64,000 bases of DNA from Pyxicephalus adspersus (lineage: Eukaryota > Chordata > Amphibia > Anura > Pyxicephalidae): contig NC_092859.1 of the NCBI RefSeq assembly GCF_032062135.1, positions 44,348,468 to 44,412,467 on the forward strand, read 5' to 3'. The notes below the pieces were generated by a model. The model saw nothing but the letters and a program-made list of their open reading frames with translations. It was not told the DNA's origin and did not search any database. The position numbers were made by a program, and so were the translations under genes. Numbering within the stretch: the stretch's first letter is position 1; every line of letters begins with the position of its first letter. Shown in pieces: positions 1-10,828 of the stretch.

Positions 1-640
1 TTGCAATTGGAAAGATTCCATTGATTTACAATATTGGGTTATACATGTCCTTATGCAAGCATTGCCTGTGGTGCCATGAGAAAATTGAACCATGTAGGCT
101 TAGCCTAAGGAAGCTTTTTCTGACCTCTTACTACTTTCTGACCTTGTAGTGGTTTTTTAGTTTTGGTCCTGCACTGTCCTAGATTCTCTCTTTGTCCTGG
201 GAAAAACCTTGTTCTGCGAATGCTTGTGATCAGGCATGAGCAAAAAAAAAAAAAAAACAGCATGATCTAAAGAAGGGGATTTAGAAGAAATAAACAAACA
301 AAAAAAATGTTTTTCTTTATAAAAAAATGTTATCTACCCTTTTATATAAAGTATAAATGTTGGTGATAGGTCTGCTTTAAATGTATGATATGTACAATTC
401 ACACTTATTTACCATGATTAATTCAATTCATATAAAATAATAAATATCATAAGAAAAAAATGGCAGCAACACATCAGTGTAATTGAAACCCAGAGCAAAT
501 CATTTTAACCTCCACTTTATATAACATTATTTCATTATAATGAAATTACAATAATCATTAGAATTAATTCAAACAGTGCAAATTGGATTTTCCCATTACT
601 TTTATGGTAACTATAAAATTGATGAATAATGTGAAATTGT
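1..640. other. AT-rich sequence, no gene seen
   Basis: No open reading frame of note and no repeat that I recognise. There are short A and T runs (for example around 241-257 and 300-330). Confidence 0.6.
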
Positions 641-644
641 CACT

Positions 645-770
645 TTACATTGGTTGTCAGTGTGGAAGGAGCCCCTTACATGGACTGTCAGTGAAAAGAA
701 TGCTCATTACAGTGATATTCATGGTGTAGTATCTGCTTACATTTATGGTCAGTGGAAAGAATTGCCCTGT
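645..770 (+). repeat. Degenerate minisatellite, about 31-bp period
   Basis: The word TTAC recurs at 645, 676, 707 and 737, a spacing of 31, 31 and 30 bases. Each unit carries a version of the core GTCAGTGGAAAGAATGCCC; the third unit is the most diverged. About four units are visible before the pattern fades at about 770. It is non-coding. Confidence 0.6.
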
Positions 771-1254
771 ATAGGTCCCTGAAAAGAAGATGAGAGGTCC
801 CACTAATGCCATTTCTGGTTTTACTTATACCAGTTTCAGCCAGCATTGGGCATTATTAAACAAGAGGTAATTTCATCACTCGCATTGCTTACAGTGAATG
901 TAATGCTTAAATGAGTAATAAGTAAGTAAGAGTAAGAGGATAAATGAATAGGGGGAAATTTCCAATACTTTCTGTTACAGGGTTACATTTACAAAAGGAG
1001 ATAATTAAAAGTGAGGGGATTTCCACTATTAGACCTTTATTACTAGCACAAGTTTTGGAAGATTTCTTCTAACCCCTTTTTGATATCCCAAATCAAAAAT
1101 TTAGGATTTCTCAAAAGTCAGTGGTCACCAGGACAACTAGCAAGCTCAGTTATCCCAAAAGTCGACAAAAGCAGCAATAGGAAACTTGATAAAAGTGCTA
1201 TCCCTACCAAATTTTATCTAAACCTAGAGGTTTAGAATTAGATACATTTTTCCC

Positions 1255-1990
1255 CACTCTGACCACTCCTTCTCCCAGTTTATCAGCCCTTAACCCCCTC
1301 AAAAACACACTGACAACTAAGTGGACCTAAAACGGAAGGCAAGCAGTCGTTTATTTAACACAAATTAAATAAACAATTTAACAATAAATAAATAACGAAT
1401 AAATATAAACTCTATGCAAACTTACAACTAAGCATGCATTTACATACATACATTAACATAACATTACCATAACAAATTCCTAAACTACTCATTTCCTCAA
1501 CGTTTAACACCATATTAACCACAATGTTACATTTGTACTACAACAACCAACCCATTCTAAATCCAAACAACTAGGATGCAGGTCAAACAACTAGGATGAA
1601 AGGTAAAGTCCGCATCCAACAATATAAAAAATCCAAACCTCAACATCACCACCACACCAGCCCCTAGTCACTCAGTACTGCCTCAGAGCCTACACCATAC
1701 CACCTTTAAAGGGGCACCCCGCCAATTCAGTTACCCATCCAGAAAGTACCAATAGGACTCTTACCTACCCCCAGACTTCAACCGCTCCACCTTATAACCA
1801 ACCCATAACCCTATCAACAGGGCGGGTGGGCGGTACATTTTTCTCCTACAAAAACTGTCCCTAACATCCGTTCATCCCTTAACCCTTTCCCCCCTTATTG
1901 GACAGCCCTTACACCCTGCCATGCCGGCCCTATGCCTAGTTCCCTGCTGCGGGCCTCTCTATAAAAGAATGTAGTGATAACACCCCTGCC
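1255..1990 (-). mobile_element. Terminal-type block, probable YR (Ngaro/DIRS-like) retrotransposon end
   Basis: On the minus strand this block is G-rich (1700-1990), becomes AT-rich (1380-1500), and then carries a TTAAATAAACGACTGCTTG core (about 1343-1361) followed by a copy of the word GTCAGTGTGT. The order and the core match blocks at 25.9-26.6 kb (plus), 43.7-44.2 kb (minus), 52.6-53.4 kb (minus) and 58.6-59.0 kb (plus). No protein is encoded. I infer that it is the terminal repeat of a tyrosine-recombinase retrotransposon because the coding relic at 61.7-64 kb has the same strand asymmetry, but no copy here is physically joined to coding sequence. A G-rich LTR of another class is the alternative. 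Confidence 0.4.
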
Positions 1991-1999
1991 CCACCTCCT

Positions 2000-3050
2000 A
2001 GTTAGCCAGTAAAGGATCTAAAACATAATGAGGTCATAATGAGGTAAAAAATAATAAGGTCATTTTGCTGCTCACATTGTTCTTTACTTCCATCAGCTTG
2101 GTTCTTGTCACCATATATACATACACCCAGCGCTGCTCCACCCTCAATGCTTCTGTATAGAATATTCCAAGAACATGACAGCAAGTAAACAAGGTATTTA
2201 CACATTGTAATTAAAATAACATTCATTTATAAATCATACGTACACACATTATGTATGTCTTTTATATCTGCCTGGAGAAGATCTTTTAGACACAAAGTTT
2301 TATGCACATTTAACTGTTCTGCTGAATTTTAATCTGGATATTAAAAAAATGCCACTGCCTGTCATGCTTATCATCTGCTTCCCATCGTTTCTGCTCTATC
2401 CGATTCCGGTGACATTAATACTTATAGACATAAGGACAGAAGTCACATTCCTCATCTGCCTAAAATCCTGATGTTGCTGTTAATGTTCTCTCTTCTTTTT
2501 AGCCCTTGTCACCCTATCTTCTCATTCATTGTAGGTGACCCTCCTCTTGGGAGCCTATTAAATGGCAGATGCTGGGAGTGCCGTAGGTCAGGGGCTGAGA
2601 AGCAGTGACAGCTGTCCTAGACTCTTAGGTACTGTGTCACTGTGAGTTACATATCCTGCTGCTTTATACACTGTGCAGTATAGTATTTGGTCAAACAGAT
2701 TATAAAGCCACAGGAGAGGTTGGCACAGCTGAACGGTAGGGTTAAAGTGACAAGATAAAATAACAAACATTGCATTATTTTTTGTCCACCTGCGATAGCC
2801 CTAATAATGGATTCTGACGATTGTTATAAAGTAATAGCTGCTCAATTTAGACTAATGCTTTGTTTTATATTGGTATTTTTATTTTCTTGTTTTTAATACA
2901 CATTTCAAAACTCATATATTTTAACGTTTTCTGTGATTCTTTTCATAAAAGATAAAACATTAGCATTGCAATTAGTTTTTTTTATTGACTCTTTTATTGG
3001 GCTTCTGGGCTTTTGGAGTTCTTTAAAGTAATTATGCGTTAGTTTTTTTT
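2000..3050. other. No gene seen
   Basis: Single-copy-looking sequence with only short, unremarkable reading frames on both strands. Confidence 0.5.
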
Positions 3051-3059
3051 CTCTCTTTA

Positions 3060-3200
3060 TTTATGCATTTATTTAGCACTGACATATTCTACAGCACGTT
3101 ACTAGGGGTCATCGCACTAACTGTCTCTCGGAAGAGCTTACAATTTAAGGTCCCCTCCATAGTTATATACAGTTAATTGCCTATCCTTTTTAGTTTTGGG
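3060..3200 (+). repeat. Dispersed repeat, 'tatatagcgcc...cagcgctgtac' family, copy 1
   Basis: Contains a diverged version of the core seen at 7909-7950 and 23584-23630: a T-rich lead, TTTAGCACTGACATATTCTACAGCACGTTAC, then 'cgcactaactgtctctcggaagagcttacaat'. The stretch 'gaagagcttacaat' is the right-hand part of this family. It is non-coding, and I do not name the superfamily. Confidence 0.5.
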
Positions 3201-4890
3201 AGGTAAAAAAACAAAACAGAATAAACCCATACAAACAGGGAGAACATACGCATTGCATGCATACAATGTGAATATAACTATGTGTTTCTAATAAACAAAA
3301 TGTCTTTGGCAGTGAAACAGTCCCACAAACTTCTTTCATCTACAACAAAGTGTTGTACTTTGCTTAAATGATCTTTGTAATTCCAAACAGCCAGGTGATC
3401 TTTACAGAATATTCAGCATACAGGGACAACCAAATATAGTTAGATCCAGTTATGTTCCTAAGAGGCTGGCTGTGCTAAGCAGGTACTCAGAACACCTGTT
3501 CCCTTTGTGCCAAAAGTTCCATTCCTGCAGAGGGAGATAAAAGTTTGTTTGCTTGTCCAAGAAAAGAACTGCATAATGAGTCACTGGCATCTGTCTTAGG
3601 TTTTCTTTTCTCATGTGAATGGATGCCTGAAGGAACTGTCTTCCAGCAACCCGCTGTACGCTCAACAGACAATATATCACTAAAGTGCATTACACTGTTA
3701 TTATTTCTACAGTTTTCAAGCTAGATGTTAGCTTTAAAAAGAGCTTTGGTTTCCCACCCCCATGTGCCAAAAAACATGTTTACATTCATTTACATGAACT
3801 GGCCATTGAGAAGGTGTGGTTGTTTCTAATGAAAAAAAATTGGGGGCTGTATTGCTGGCCACCATCTAAGTAATAATTGTCTGGCTGGTATGGACACAAT
3901 GACCTTGATTTACTAAATAAATGAGGAATAAATAAATGAGGAAGAACATTTTTGTGTATCTTAGTGGATGTGGTATAAAAGTGAAAATGTACGTTTGAAA
4001 GATTTTATATATATTTGTGTTTACTGATTGTGTTCACTAAGCTAAATAAGGAATGCATTTGCTAAGGGAACATTCACACATACCTATTACATGGAAATAT
4101 TATACTCTCTTTCTCACTTTTCAACTATCTGGTAGGTAAGCCTGGAGGATAAAAGGTAAACACTTGCTTCTGTCATTTTAGCACAATATGCTTCGCATTG
4201 ATAGAGAAATATGTCAGCAAAGGCTACCTTGTATTTTTAAAGTGTATTACTATATATTATTTTTAACTTAGCAGTGTTCCCAACCTGATTTCCCCAGAGG
4301 TCCTTCACAGCTATATTCTCCCTCTGATAAAATGCATATTTAAGCAGCCTGGAGGAAATACTAACAACAACATTATAACTTCCACCCTGTAGTTTTACAA
4401 ATTCTTCTTTATTAACATTATCAATCTGTACAATTTTATGAGCACTAAAATTCTCCAATAAAATAAAGCTATTAAAATTTTTAAAAAAGATTTCATTGTA
4501 GCTTCTGGCAAGAAGAAAATCTGTCCCAATTCTACCTGAGCCGAAGGGAGTAACATTGTATGTTTTATTGGCAAAAGTAGTTTAATTGGAGTATGGCATA
4601 GAAACTAGTTAAAAGAGGAACTATATTTAAAACTGCCCATCAGCGTCTGCTATGTGGCAAATGTTCACCTTATTTCAATGTGCCAGCTTTTAGGGTTACT
4701 AGAGGATTGAGATGCCTGTTAGTTTTTTGTCATGGGCTACATTTAAAAAGAAAAGAACTTTTACAGCACCTATCTGACACTAAAATATATGGACTGGTAG
4801 CACAATGCCTGCATGGTAATATGGTGTTAAATGCAAAGACGGGACAGTTTGTTATCTGCGATTTGAACAGTCTCTTTGTTGCATTTGCAG
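3200..4890. other. No gene seen
   Basis: AT-rich sequence with no recognisable domain in any frame and no TIR pair that I could find. Confidence 0.5.
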
Positions 4891-4892
4891 AT

Positions 4893-5322
4893 TTAAGCTA
4901 GGTACACACTTCCAATATTCATCATTAGAAAACGAATAATTACAACTGATGAACAGTTATGCACGATTATTTTGAACGATCGTATTGTGCACAATTCTGT
5001 ACATGCTGTAACGATACAATCGTTCAAATATAATACACCAATAGTGTACATACACTAGATACAAACGTTTGAACGATGCAGGCAGTGACATGTAAAATAG
5101 AAAGTGTACTGCAGAAATATCCACAATCACTGAACAACCGTACACACGATAGATAGCAAACGATCGTCGGCCAATCAGATCCGTCGTGACGGCAGTTTGT
5201 TTCCAACGACAATCCTTGTTTGTTGGCGTCGTTGGTCACCTGTTTTGTGTACGATTTTCAGCTGATCGGTCATTCGTCGTTCGTTTCCAATGATAATTAT
5301 TAGAAGTGTGTAAGCAGCTTAA
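4893..5322 (+). mobile_element. TIR element family A, copy 1
   Basis: The ends are inverted repeats: TTAAGCTAGGTACACACTT on the left, and AGTGTGTAAGCAGCTTAA on the right. The body holds many ACGATCGT/AACGATC words and encodes nothing. The same body is present at 5497-5927 in reverse orientation and at 8219-8618 in the same orientation. About 430 bp with TIRs and no ORF is typical of a miniature inverted-repeat element (MITE). The flanking TTA/TAA could be a 3-bp target duplication, but the exact end is ambiguous. No superfamily is assigned. Confidence 0.75.
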
Positions 5323-5496
5323 GTTGCATATAAAGAAAACAGATCCAGCAACACACAGGCCAATCAAATTCAATCTACAAGTCCACTGCGTGCCTTATAC
5401 TGTCAAAATTTGTGAAATTAGGAGCAATACTTTATTTTCAAAGCATGTGTAAAAGGATACTAAGTTGCATACCATTGATGTCATGCACCCAAATAG

Positions 5497-5927
5497 TTAG
5501 GCTGCATACACACGTCCAATAATTATTGTTGGAAATGAACGACGGACAAACAACCGATTGGCCAAAAATCGTTCTAAATAAAAGTGACCAACGACACAGA
5601 CGAACGAGGATTGTCATTGGAAATGAATGACCGGCTCGGCGGATCTGATTGGCCGACGATCATTCACTATCTATCGTATGTATGGTTCAGTGATCAGGCA
5701 TGTTTCTGCGGTACACTTTCTCCTTTACATGTCACTCCCTGCATAGTTGAAACTATTGTATTTAGTGTGTGGACACTGTTGGTGGATTATATATGAACAA
5801 TCCTATCGTTACAGCATGTACAGAATTGTGCACAATATGATTGTTCAAGTATATTCGTCCATAATCGTTGATGGGTGGTAATCGTTCGTTTTCTAACAAT
5901 AATTATTGAATGTGTGTACCTAGCTTT
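5497..5927 (-). mobile_element. TIR element family A, copy 2 (inverted relative to copy 1)
   Basis: The ends are TTAGGCTGCATACACACGTC on the left, and GTGTGTACCTAGCTTTA on the right. Read on the minus strand, the body aligns throughout with 4893-5322: shared stretches include the 'acagcatgtacagaattgtgcacaat' region and 'gccgacgatc'. Only about 175 bp separate it from copy 1, so the two form a large imperfect inverted repeat. Confidence 0.75.
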
Positions 5928-5929
5928 AG

Positions 5930-7880
5930 GCTTTACAAAAATTTGATCATTTGTAGAACTGCCAATTTATACCTTTCTTCACTTGTTGTGTTTGGAAAAC
6001 AAATTTTTTTATGGGAAAACAAGGAGAAAAACAACGCATGCATAGAATATAAAAGGGTAAACAGAGGGTTTTGCTCTCGGCATCGGACAGGGTATTTTTT
6101 ATAGCCAAATATTTATTTGATTACCTGTGCAAAAATTTTGCACATCAGAAAAAATTATTAAAAAATGATTCAACCATACAAGTAACCGACTGATTTATAC
6201 CTAGGTTTATTTTGATACACGTTTAGGAATAATAAAAAACTTCTTGAAATCCTGCATGTTTTTAGTAGGAGCAGCTTCAAAGAATTTTTCCTATTTTTGC
6301 CTTTAAGGTGACAATAATTACAAATAAGAAGACATTATGAAGGAAAGAGTGCATAGAGAGCCAATGGAGGCGACAGGGAGAGGATTGAAGTGCCTGTGAA
6401 TTGAAATGGGTTGTGAGGCTCAAGAAAAGGCAAGTTGTCACTGCATATGTCAGCAGTGCTGCTCAGAATAAAAAGGCATTGGGAGAGGTAGTGAAATGGA
6501 ACGAAATGTTATGCTGTGAAAGAGACTTGGAAAAACTCTGTCATTGCTGGAGGTACCAGGGAGAAAACTTTAAAGGAATAAAAAGTCCCCCAAGTGTCTG
6601 GAATCTTCAGATAGTGCCTGGGTATTTAAAAGGCATTGATTTTGGAATATGGTTCATGGTATTTATTTTCAAGTTCTATTTATCGAGTCTCTATTTATTT
6701 TGCTGGCTTGTAAAATGGGACTTCCGATGGGTTTGAAATATTTTATTATGTAAGTCTAAAACTTCACAGCTGAATATTGTATAGATTTTTTTTAAAACTT
6801 GCTGAGTAGTAACATCTGCTAAGGCTGGTTTTAAATGAAGTAAGGCCCCAGGCAGACTTCAGACTGTACCCTGTGTAGTGAATAATGGGTCTATAGAATA
6901 TACACATCTTGTTCTTATGGCAGATCATTTTCATAGCATAAAATAAAAGACTGAATTTGATGGATAAAGTTTTTCCCAACCTAACTGTGTAATAATGTTA
7001 TTTTCAGAATAGGTAATTAACTATTATATGGAGTCAGAAATAGAAATTGCTGGGTCTTATAAGAAAACTTTGATAGAACATCATTATGACCTATACTGCA
7101 TCCTTACAAACAATCCCTAAAAAATAGTGGATAAACTATGGTGGCCTATAATGTGGCCACATTTACACTTTATTAGAATGAATATGCAGTAGGGAGCACA
7201 TAATGCACCCTTAGGGAGTATATTTATACCCCTTTTATTGGTGGCTAGTAACTGTGCACTTACAATTTGTAGGCAGACTCTCAGAATTTGTCAGTTTATT
7301 CAGTTTATTCTAAGTGATGGACAACTTCTGACTGGCCAACATGGTTTAAAAGCTGGAGACCAACCTCAGCTTTTAAAGGAGAAGCTACACTTTGCATATA
7401 ACAATATTTATCTCCATGGGCAAAACTGCAGTTAAGCTCCACTTCAGGTCTAGTAAATCTGACTTCAAGTAATGGAAAAAAGGTGAAGACCCACCACTTG
7501 AGTCATTTAAGCTTAGAAGATCTGTGCATATAAAAGCGTGTATGTTGCAAACCAGACTTGAGTATTGTATAAAATCTTAATAACTAGAAGACAATGCTCT
7601 GTTACTTTGGACTCCTTAAAGGTAGGAGGGACATGCCTGCTGTAGATCAGAGGTTACCAAAGCTCACTTGCTGTTCAGCCTCGCTGCACAACCTGGTCTT
7701 GTCCTAAACTTTCTTGGACAATAAAACAGATTAACAATAAAACAGTATATTAAATGGGCAAACAGCTGAATATTCAACCTTTACCAAATACTGTTTTCTA
7801 TAACATTATAAAAACCATAACATGACATAACATGGCATACCTTTAGAAAAAACATCAACTTTTTTCACTTATTAACATTA
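5930..7880. other. No gene seen
   Basis: Includes a 111-codon frame at 6401-6736 that shows no domain, has no supporting splice or promoter context, and looks like chance. Otherwise AT-rich intergenic sequence. Confidence 0.5.
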
Positions 7881-7882
7881 AA

Positions 7883-7960
7883 TTATTATTATTATTATTA
7901 TTAAACAGGATTTATATAGCGCCAACATATTACGCAGCGCTGTACATTAAATAGGGATTG
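7883..7960 (+). repeat. Dispersed repeat (core family of 3060), copy 2, with (ATT)n lead
   Basis: An (ATT)n run at 7883-7902 leads into GGATTTATATAGCGCCAACATATTACGCAGCGCTGTACA, the best preserved copy of this core in the window. The simple repeat placed directly at the 5' side is seen in this copy; the copy at 23.58 kb has a T-rich lead instead. Confidence 0.6.
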
Positions 7961-8218
7961 CAAATGACAGACAGGGGTAAGGGGCTAAAGAGTCAGACAG
8001 AGTGGACTTCAAATGAAGTGAAAATCAGAGAGGGTGGGGTAGGAAGGACTCTGTATGTACAGTTAGGAGAGAAAAGGAGACCCACACCACCCCCTACTTT
8101 GTTACCAATCCCTGCCAATAAAATATCTAAACTGAGATTTCCACAGAACCCAATAATAGGGATGAATTTTAATCATTTCATTCCTAACCACCTGGGGTCT
8201 GTTATCAGTTTTACCTTT

Positions 8219-8618
8219 TAAGGCTACGTACGCATGTGCAACATTTGTCATTGCAAAACGAACAATTGACGACCGATCAACGATTATGCGCGATTATTTT
8301 GAACAATCGTATTGTGCACAATTCTGTACATGCTGTAATGATACGATCGTTCAAATAAAATCCACCAACAATGTACACACACTAGATCGTTTGAATGATG
8401 CAGGAAGTGACATGTACAGGAGAAAGCGTACTGCAGAACCATCCACGATCACTGAATGACCGTACACACAATAGATTGCGAACAACTGTCATCCAATCAG
8501 GTCCGCCGGGATGGTCGTTCGTTTTCAGTGACTTTCTTCGTACATCGGCATTGTTGGCAAGTCGTTTTTTTGTTAAAGATTATTAACCACAATTATTGCA
8601 CATGTGTACGTAGCCTAA
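8219..8618 (+). mobile_element. TIR element family A, copy 3
   Basis: Cleanest TIRs of the three copies: TTAAGGCTACGTACGCATGTG on the left, CACATGTGTACGTAGCCTAA on the right. The body is collinear with 4893-5322. Non-coding, about 400 bp. Confidence 0.8.
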
Positions 8619-8965
8619 TGATCCCAGCCGCACACCACTGCCTTTGGGAACAATAACCCTTGCTAGCTGCTCTTTCCACACTATGACACTGAAGGAACAT
8701 TACCTGTTTACATTACCAAATTAGAAGACCTTCCTAATTTCAATGATCCCCCATCATTGTTTTACTCGGCCAATATTTACTGCCCCCAATGACTGGCCCC
8801 ACCCGAGAACCAAAGCCCATTACTGATCCATGATCATTTATTAAATCCCAATAAATACAGGGACAGTGGGAAAGAAACTTTGCCTGTCTATTGTCCAAAA
8901 CCTCGACCCTTACATTATACCTTTCCAGATCTTTCCAAAACAATCTCTGTCATCCAACCCCCCGA

Positions 8966-8994
<29 letters not shown>
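8966..8994 (+). repeat. Homopolymer of 29 C
   Basis: Uninterrupted run of 29 cytosines, preceded by CCCCCCGA. A run this long is prone to length error in sequencing and to G-quadruplex formation on the minus strand. Confidence 0.9.
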
Positions 8995-8997
<3 letters not shown>

Positions 8998-8999
8998 AT

Positions 9000-9705
9000 C
9001 ACCACTCCTGAGCTCGCTTTCCAGCCATTCTCTACTCACTCCCGTCACCTGAGCATCTAGACATGCTCACCCTCCATATAGGCTTTTTATCCCCTGGTTC
9101 CAGGTTTCTCTTTAACTTCTAGGCATTATATTGTAGGTAAAGATGAAGTAGAATGCGAGGTTTGTGAGTTTTTCTGTACATGGTTCAGCTGTCTCTAATA
9201 CAGATCTGTTTTTGACAAGGTTTTCTTCACTGAAGATAACTTTTCCATATGCAGTTATTCATCCTAAACTCAATTTGAAAGGCAAAAGTTTTTGTCCAGT
9301 TACATTAACATGTTTTCTGATTTTTACAGAGTGTTGGGGGGTGGAAAAGCAAACAAACTTGGCAAATTTAAATAGCTTTTTTGTCAACTGTTTTTCAAGC
9401 AGTTTTCACTTTTCTTCGAAGTTTGAACAGCAGAACTTTCACTACCGAACATTTGGCAGGAAACACTTACAATGGCAGAAAAGGTGCATGCCAAATGCAG
9501 GAAAACCCTGGCATAAACACTTTTTTTGTTTATTCAGAATGCTGAATTAGGAGACATACTTACAAAAAATATGCAGGACTTCAAATACCCATTTAATAGA
9601 AATAACAGCAGTTTGCATTATTACAATGAAGGTAAATCATCGAGTAAATTATAGCATTCACTCCATGAGTGGTTTAAAGTTAAGCAAGTTACCCCATAAA
9701 CAGAT
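9000..9705. other. No gene seen; one 128-codon chance frame
   Basis: The frame 9164-9550 (plus) is the longest uninterrupted ATG frame outside gap-containing regions other than the array-derived one. Its translation is rich in F, S and N, with no motif, repeat or signal that I recognise, so I treat it as chance. Confidence 0.5.
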
Positions 9706-10824
9706 AATATGCCTTTTTTTAAAACTAAGTTTTTATTAAACATTTTCTTTTTCATGAAACAAATACAAGCATATCAATTCAAATATAAAACTCTATACAC
9801 AGAAGGAAAAAAAAGAATCAAAGAGAATAAAACTGTGTAGTTTACACAAATGAGCAATGGTGGCATTGAAACATAATATATGTCCATGTTCATAATTTCT
9901 GCACATACCAATGGTGGTTGTGTCCATAGTTAAAATAATAAACAACTCCAGAATAAGTAACACAGTCCCATACAGTAACACTGAGAATAAACAGAAATAC
10001 AATAATCACAAGACAAAAATAATGAAAGGGAAGGAACTATAATAAAATCAACTGCATATGACCTTGGGAAGGGGGGGAGGGGCAGGGGTGGGCAATGAGA
10101 GACTAGTGACCTAAAATACCAAGCATATATGATACTTCCCTAAACTTGTAACTGAGAGTAGTAGGCATAGCAGCTTTCCTAAATCCAAATTTATCAACAA
10201 TGTTTTTGAGAAGAGCAGTTAGATTTTCCATCAAACGGACATCATAAATGCAAGTATATAAATCCTCAACAGAGGGCGGAAAGGTGGATTTCCACTTAGC
10301 TGACATCAAGATGCAGGCCTCTACTAAAATTTGGGTAAGAAGTTTGCAGGTAAATTTAGTAAGATCTGTAAAAGGCAATCCCAAGAGATGAGTAAAATAT
10401 GTTGTTGGGTCACCTCATTGACCTATTGACTCATTCCCAGTAACTCTGAATTATGGAGCAAAACCAAAAAATATGTTCCAAAGTACCCCTCTGGGTCCCA
10501 CATCACCAGCAAATGGGGTCCACAGTTGGGAACAATCTAGGCAGTATATCCGGCATATGATACCACTGAAATATAATTTTTTATAAATTCTGTTTGTAGA
10601 GTGTGCATAAAGAACTTGTGTGTGCTACTTCCCAGCTCTCCGACCACTCATCTCTCTCCAGAGTTCGGCCCAGTATACCTTTCTAGGTACTCATATATAC
10701 AAATTTCCCAGAGGCCACCTGTGTTTACATGTGAAGGAGACGGTAGATGGAGGAGATGAGACCCTTAGAATGTGGACCATCCACACATTTTCTCTCAGTG
10801 ACCTCAGAGAACCTAGGTGATTGA
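9706..10824 (-). pseudogene. L1-type LINE: ORF2 C-terminus and 3' tail (downstream part)
   Basis: Read on the minus strand, three blocks match the C-terminal third of L1 ORF2p. The first is 'SSLCTLYKQ', a gap, then 'FQWYHMPDILPRLFPT' (about 10540-10620). The second is the cysteine-bearing segment 'CGTQRGTLEHIFWFC' (about 10456-10505). The third is an open frame (10103-10384) with 'ACILMSAKWKSTFPPSVEDL' and '...RLMENLTALL'. This region lies after the reverse transcriptase in L1. Frameshifts separate the blocks. The 3' side has a minus-strand AATAAA (about 9733) and an A-rich end at 9712. Its upstream half lies at 11.86-12.36 kb, beyond a piggyBac insertion. It cannot be functional because the endonuclease and most of RT are absent. 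Confidence 0.8.
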
Positions 10825-10828
10825 TTAA

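Noticed and set aside
6401..6736. 111-codon plus-strand frame
   Set aside because: Starts in unremarkable sequence and has no motif; its length is expected by chance in 64 kb.
8966..8994. Poly-C run as a functional G-quadruplex
   Set aside because: The run alone gives no sign of function; kept only as a simple repeat and as a weak part of a possible terminal block.
9164..9550. 128-codon plus-strand frame
   Set aside because: No recognisable domain, low-complexity F/S/N content, and no promoter, splice or poly-A context.
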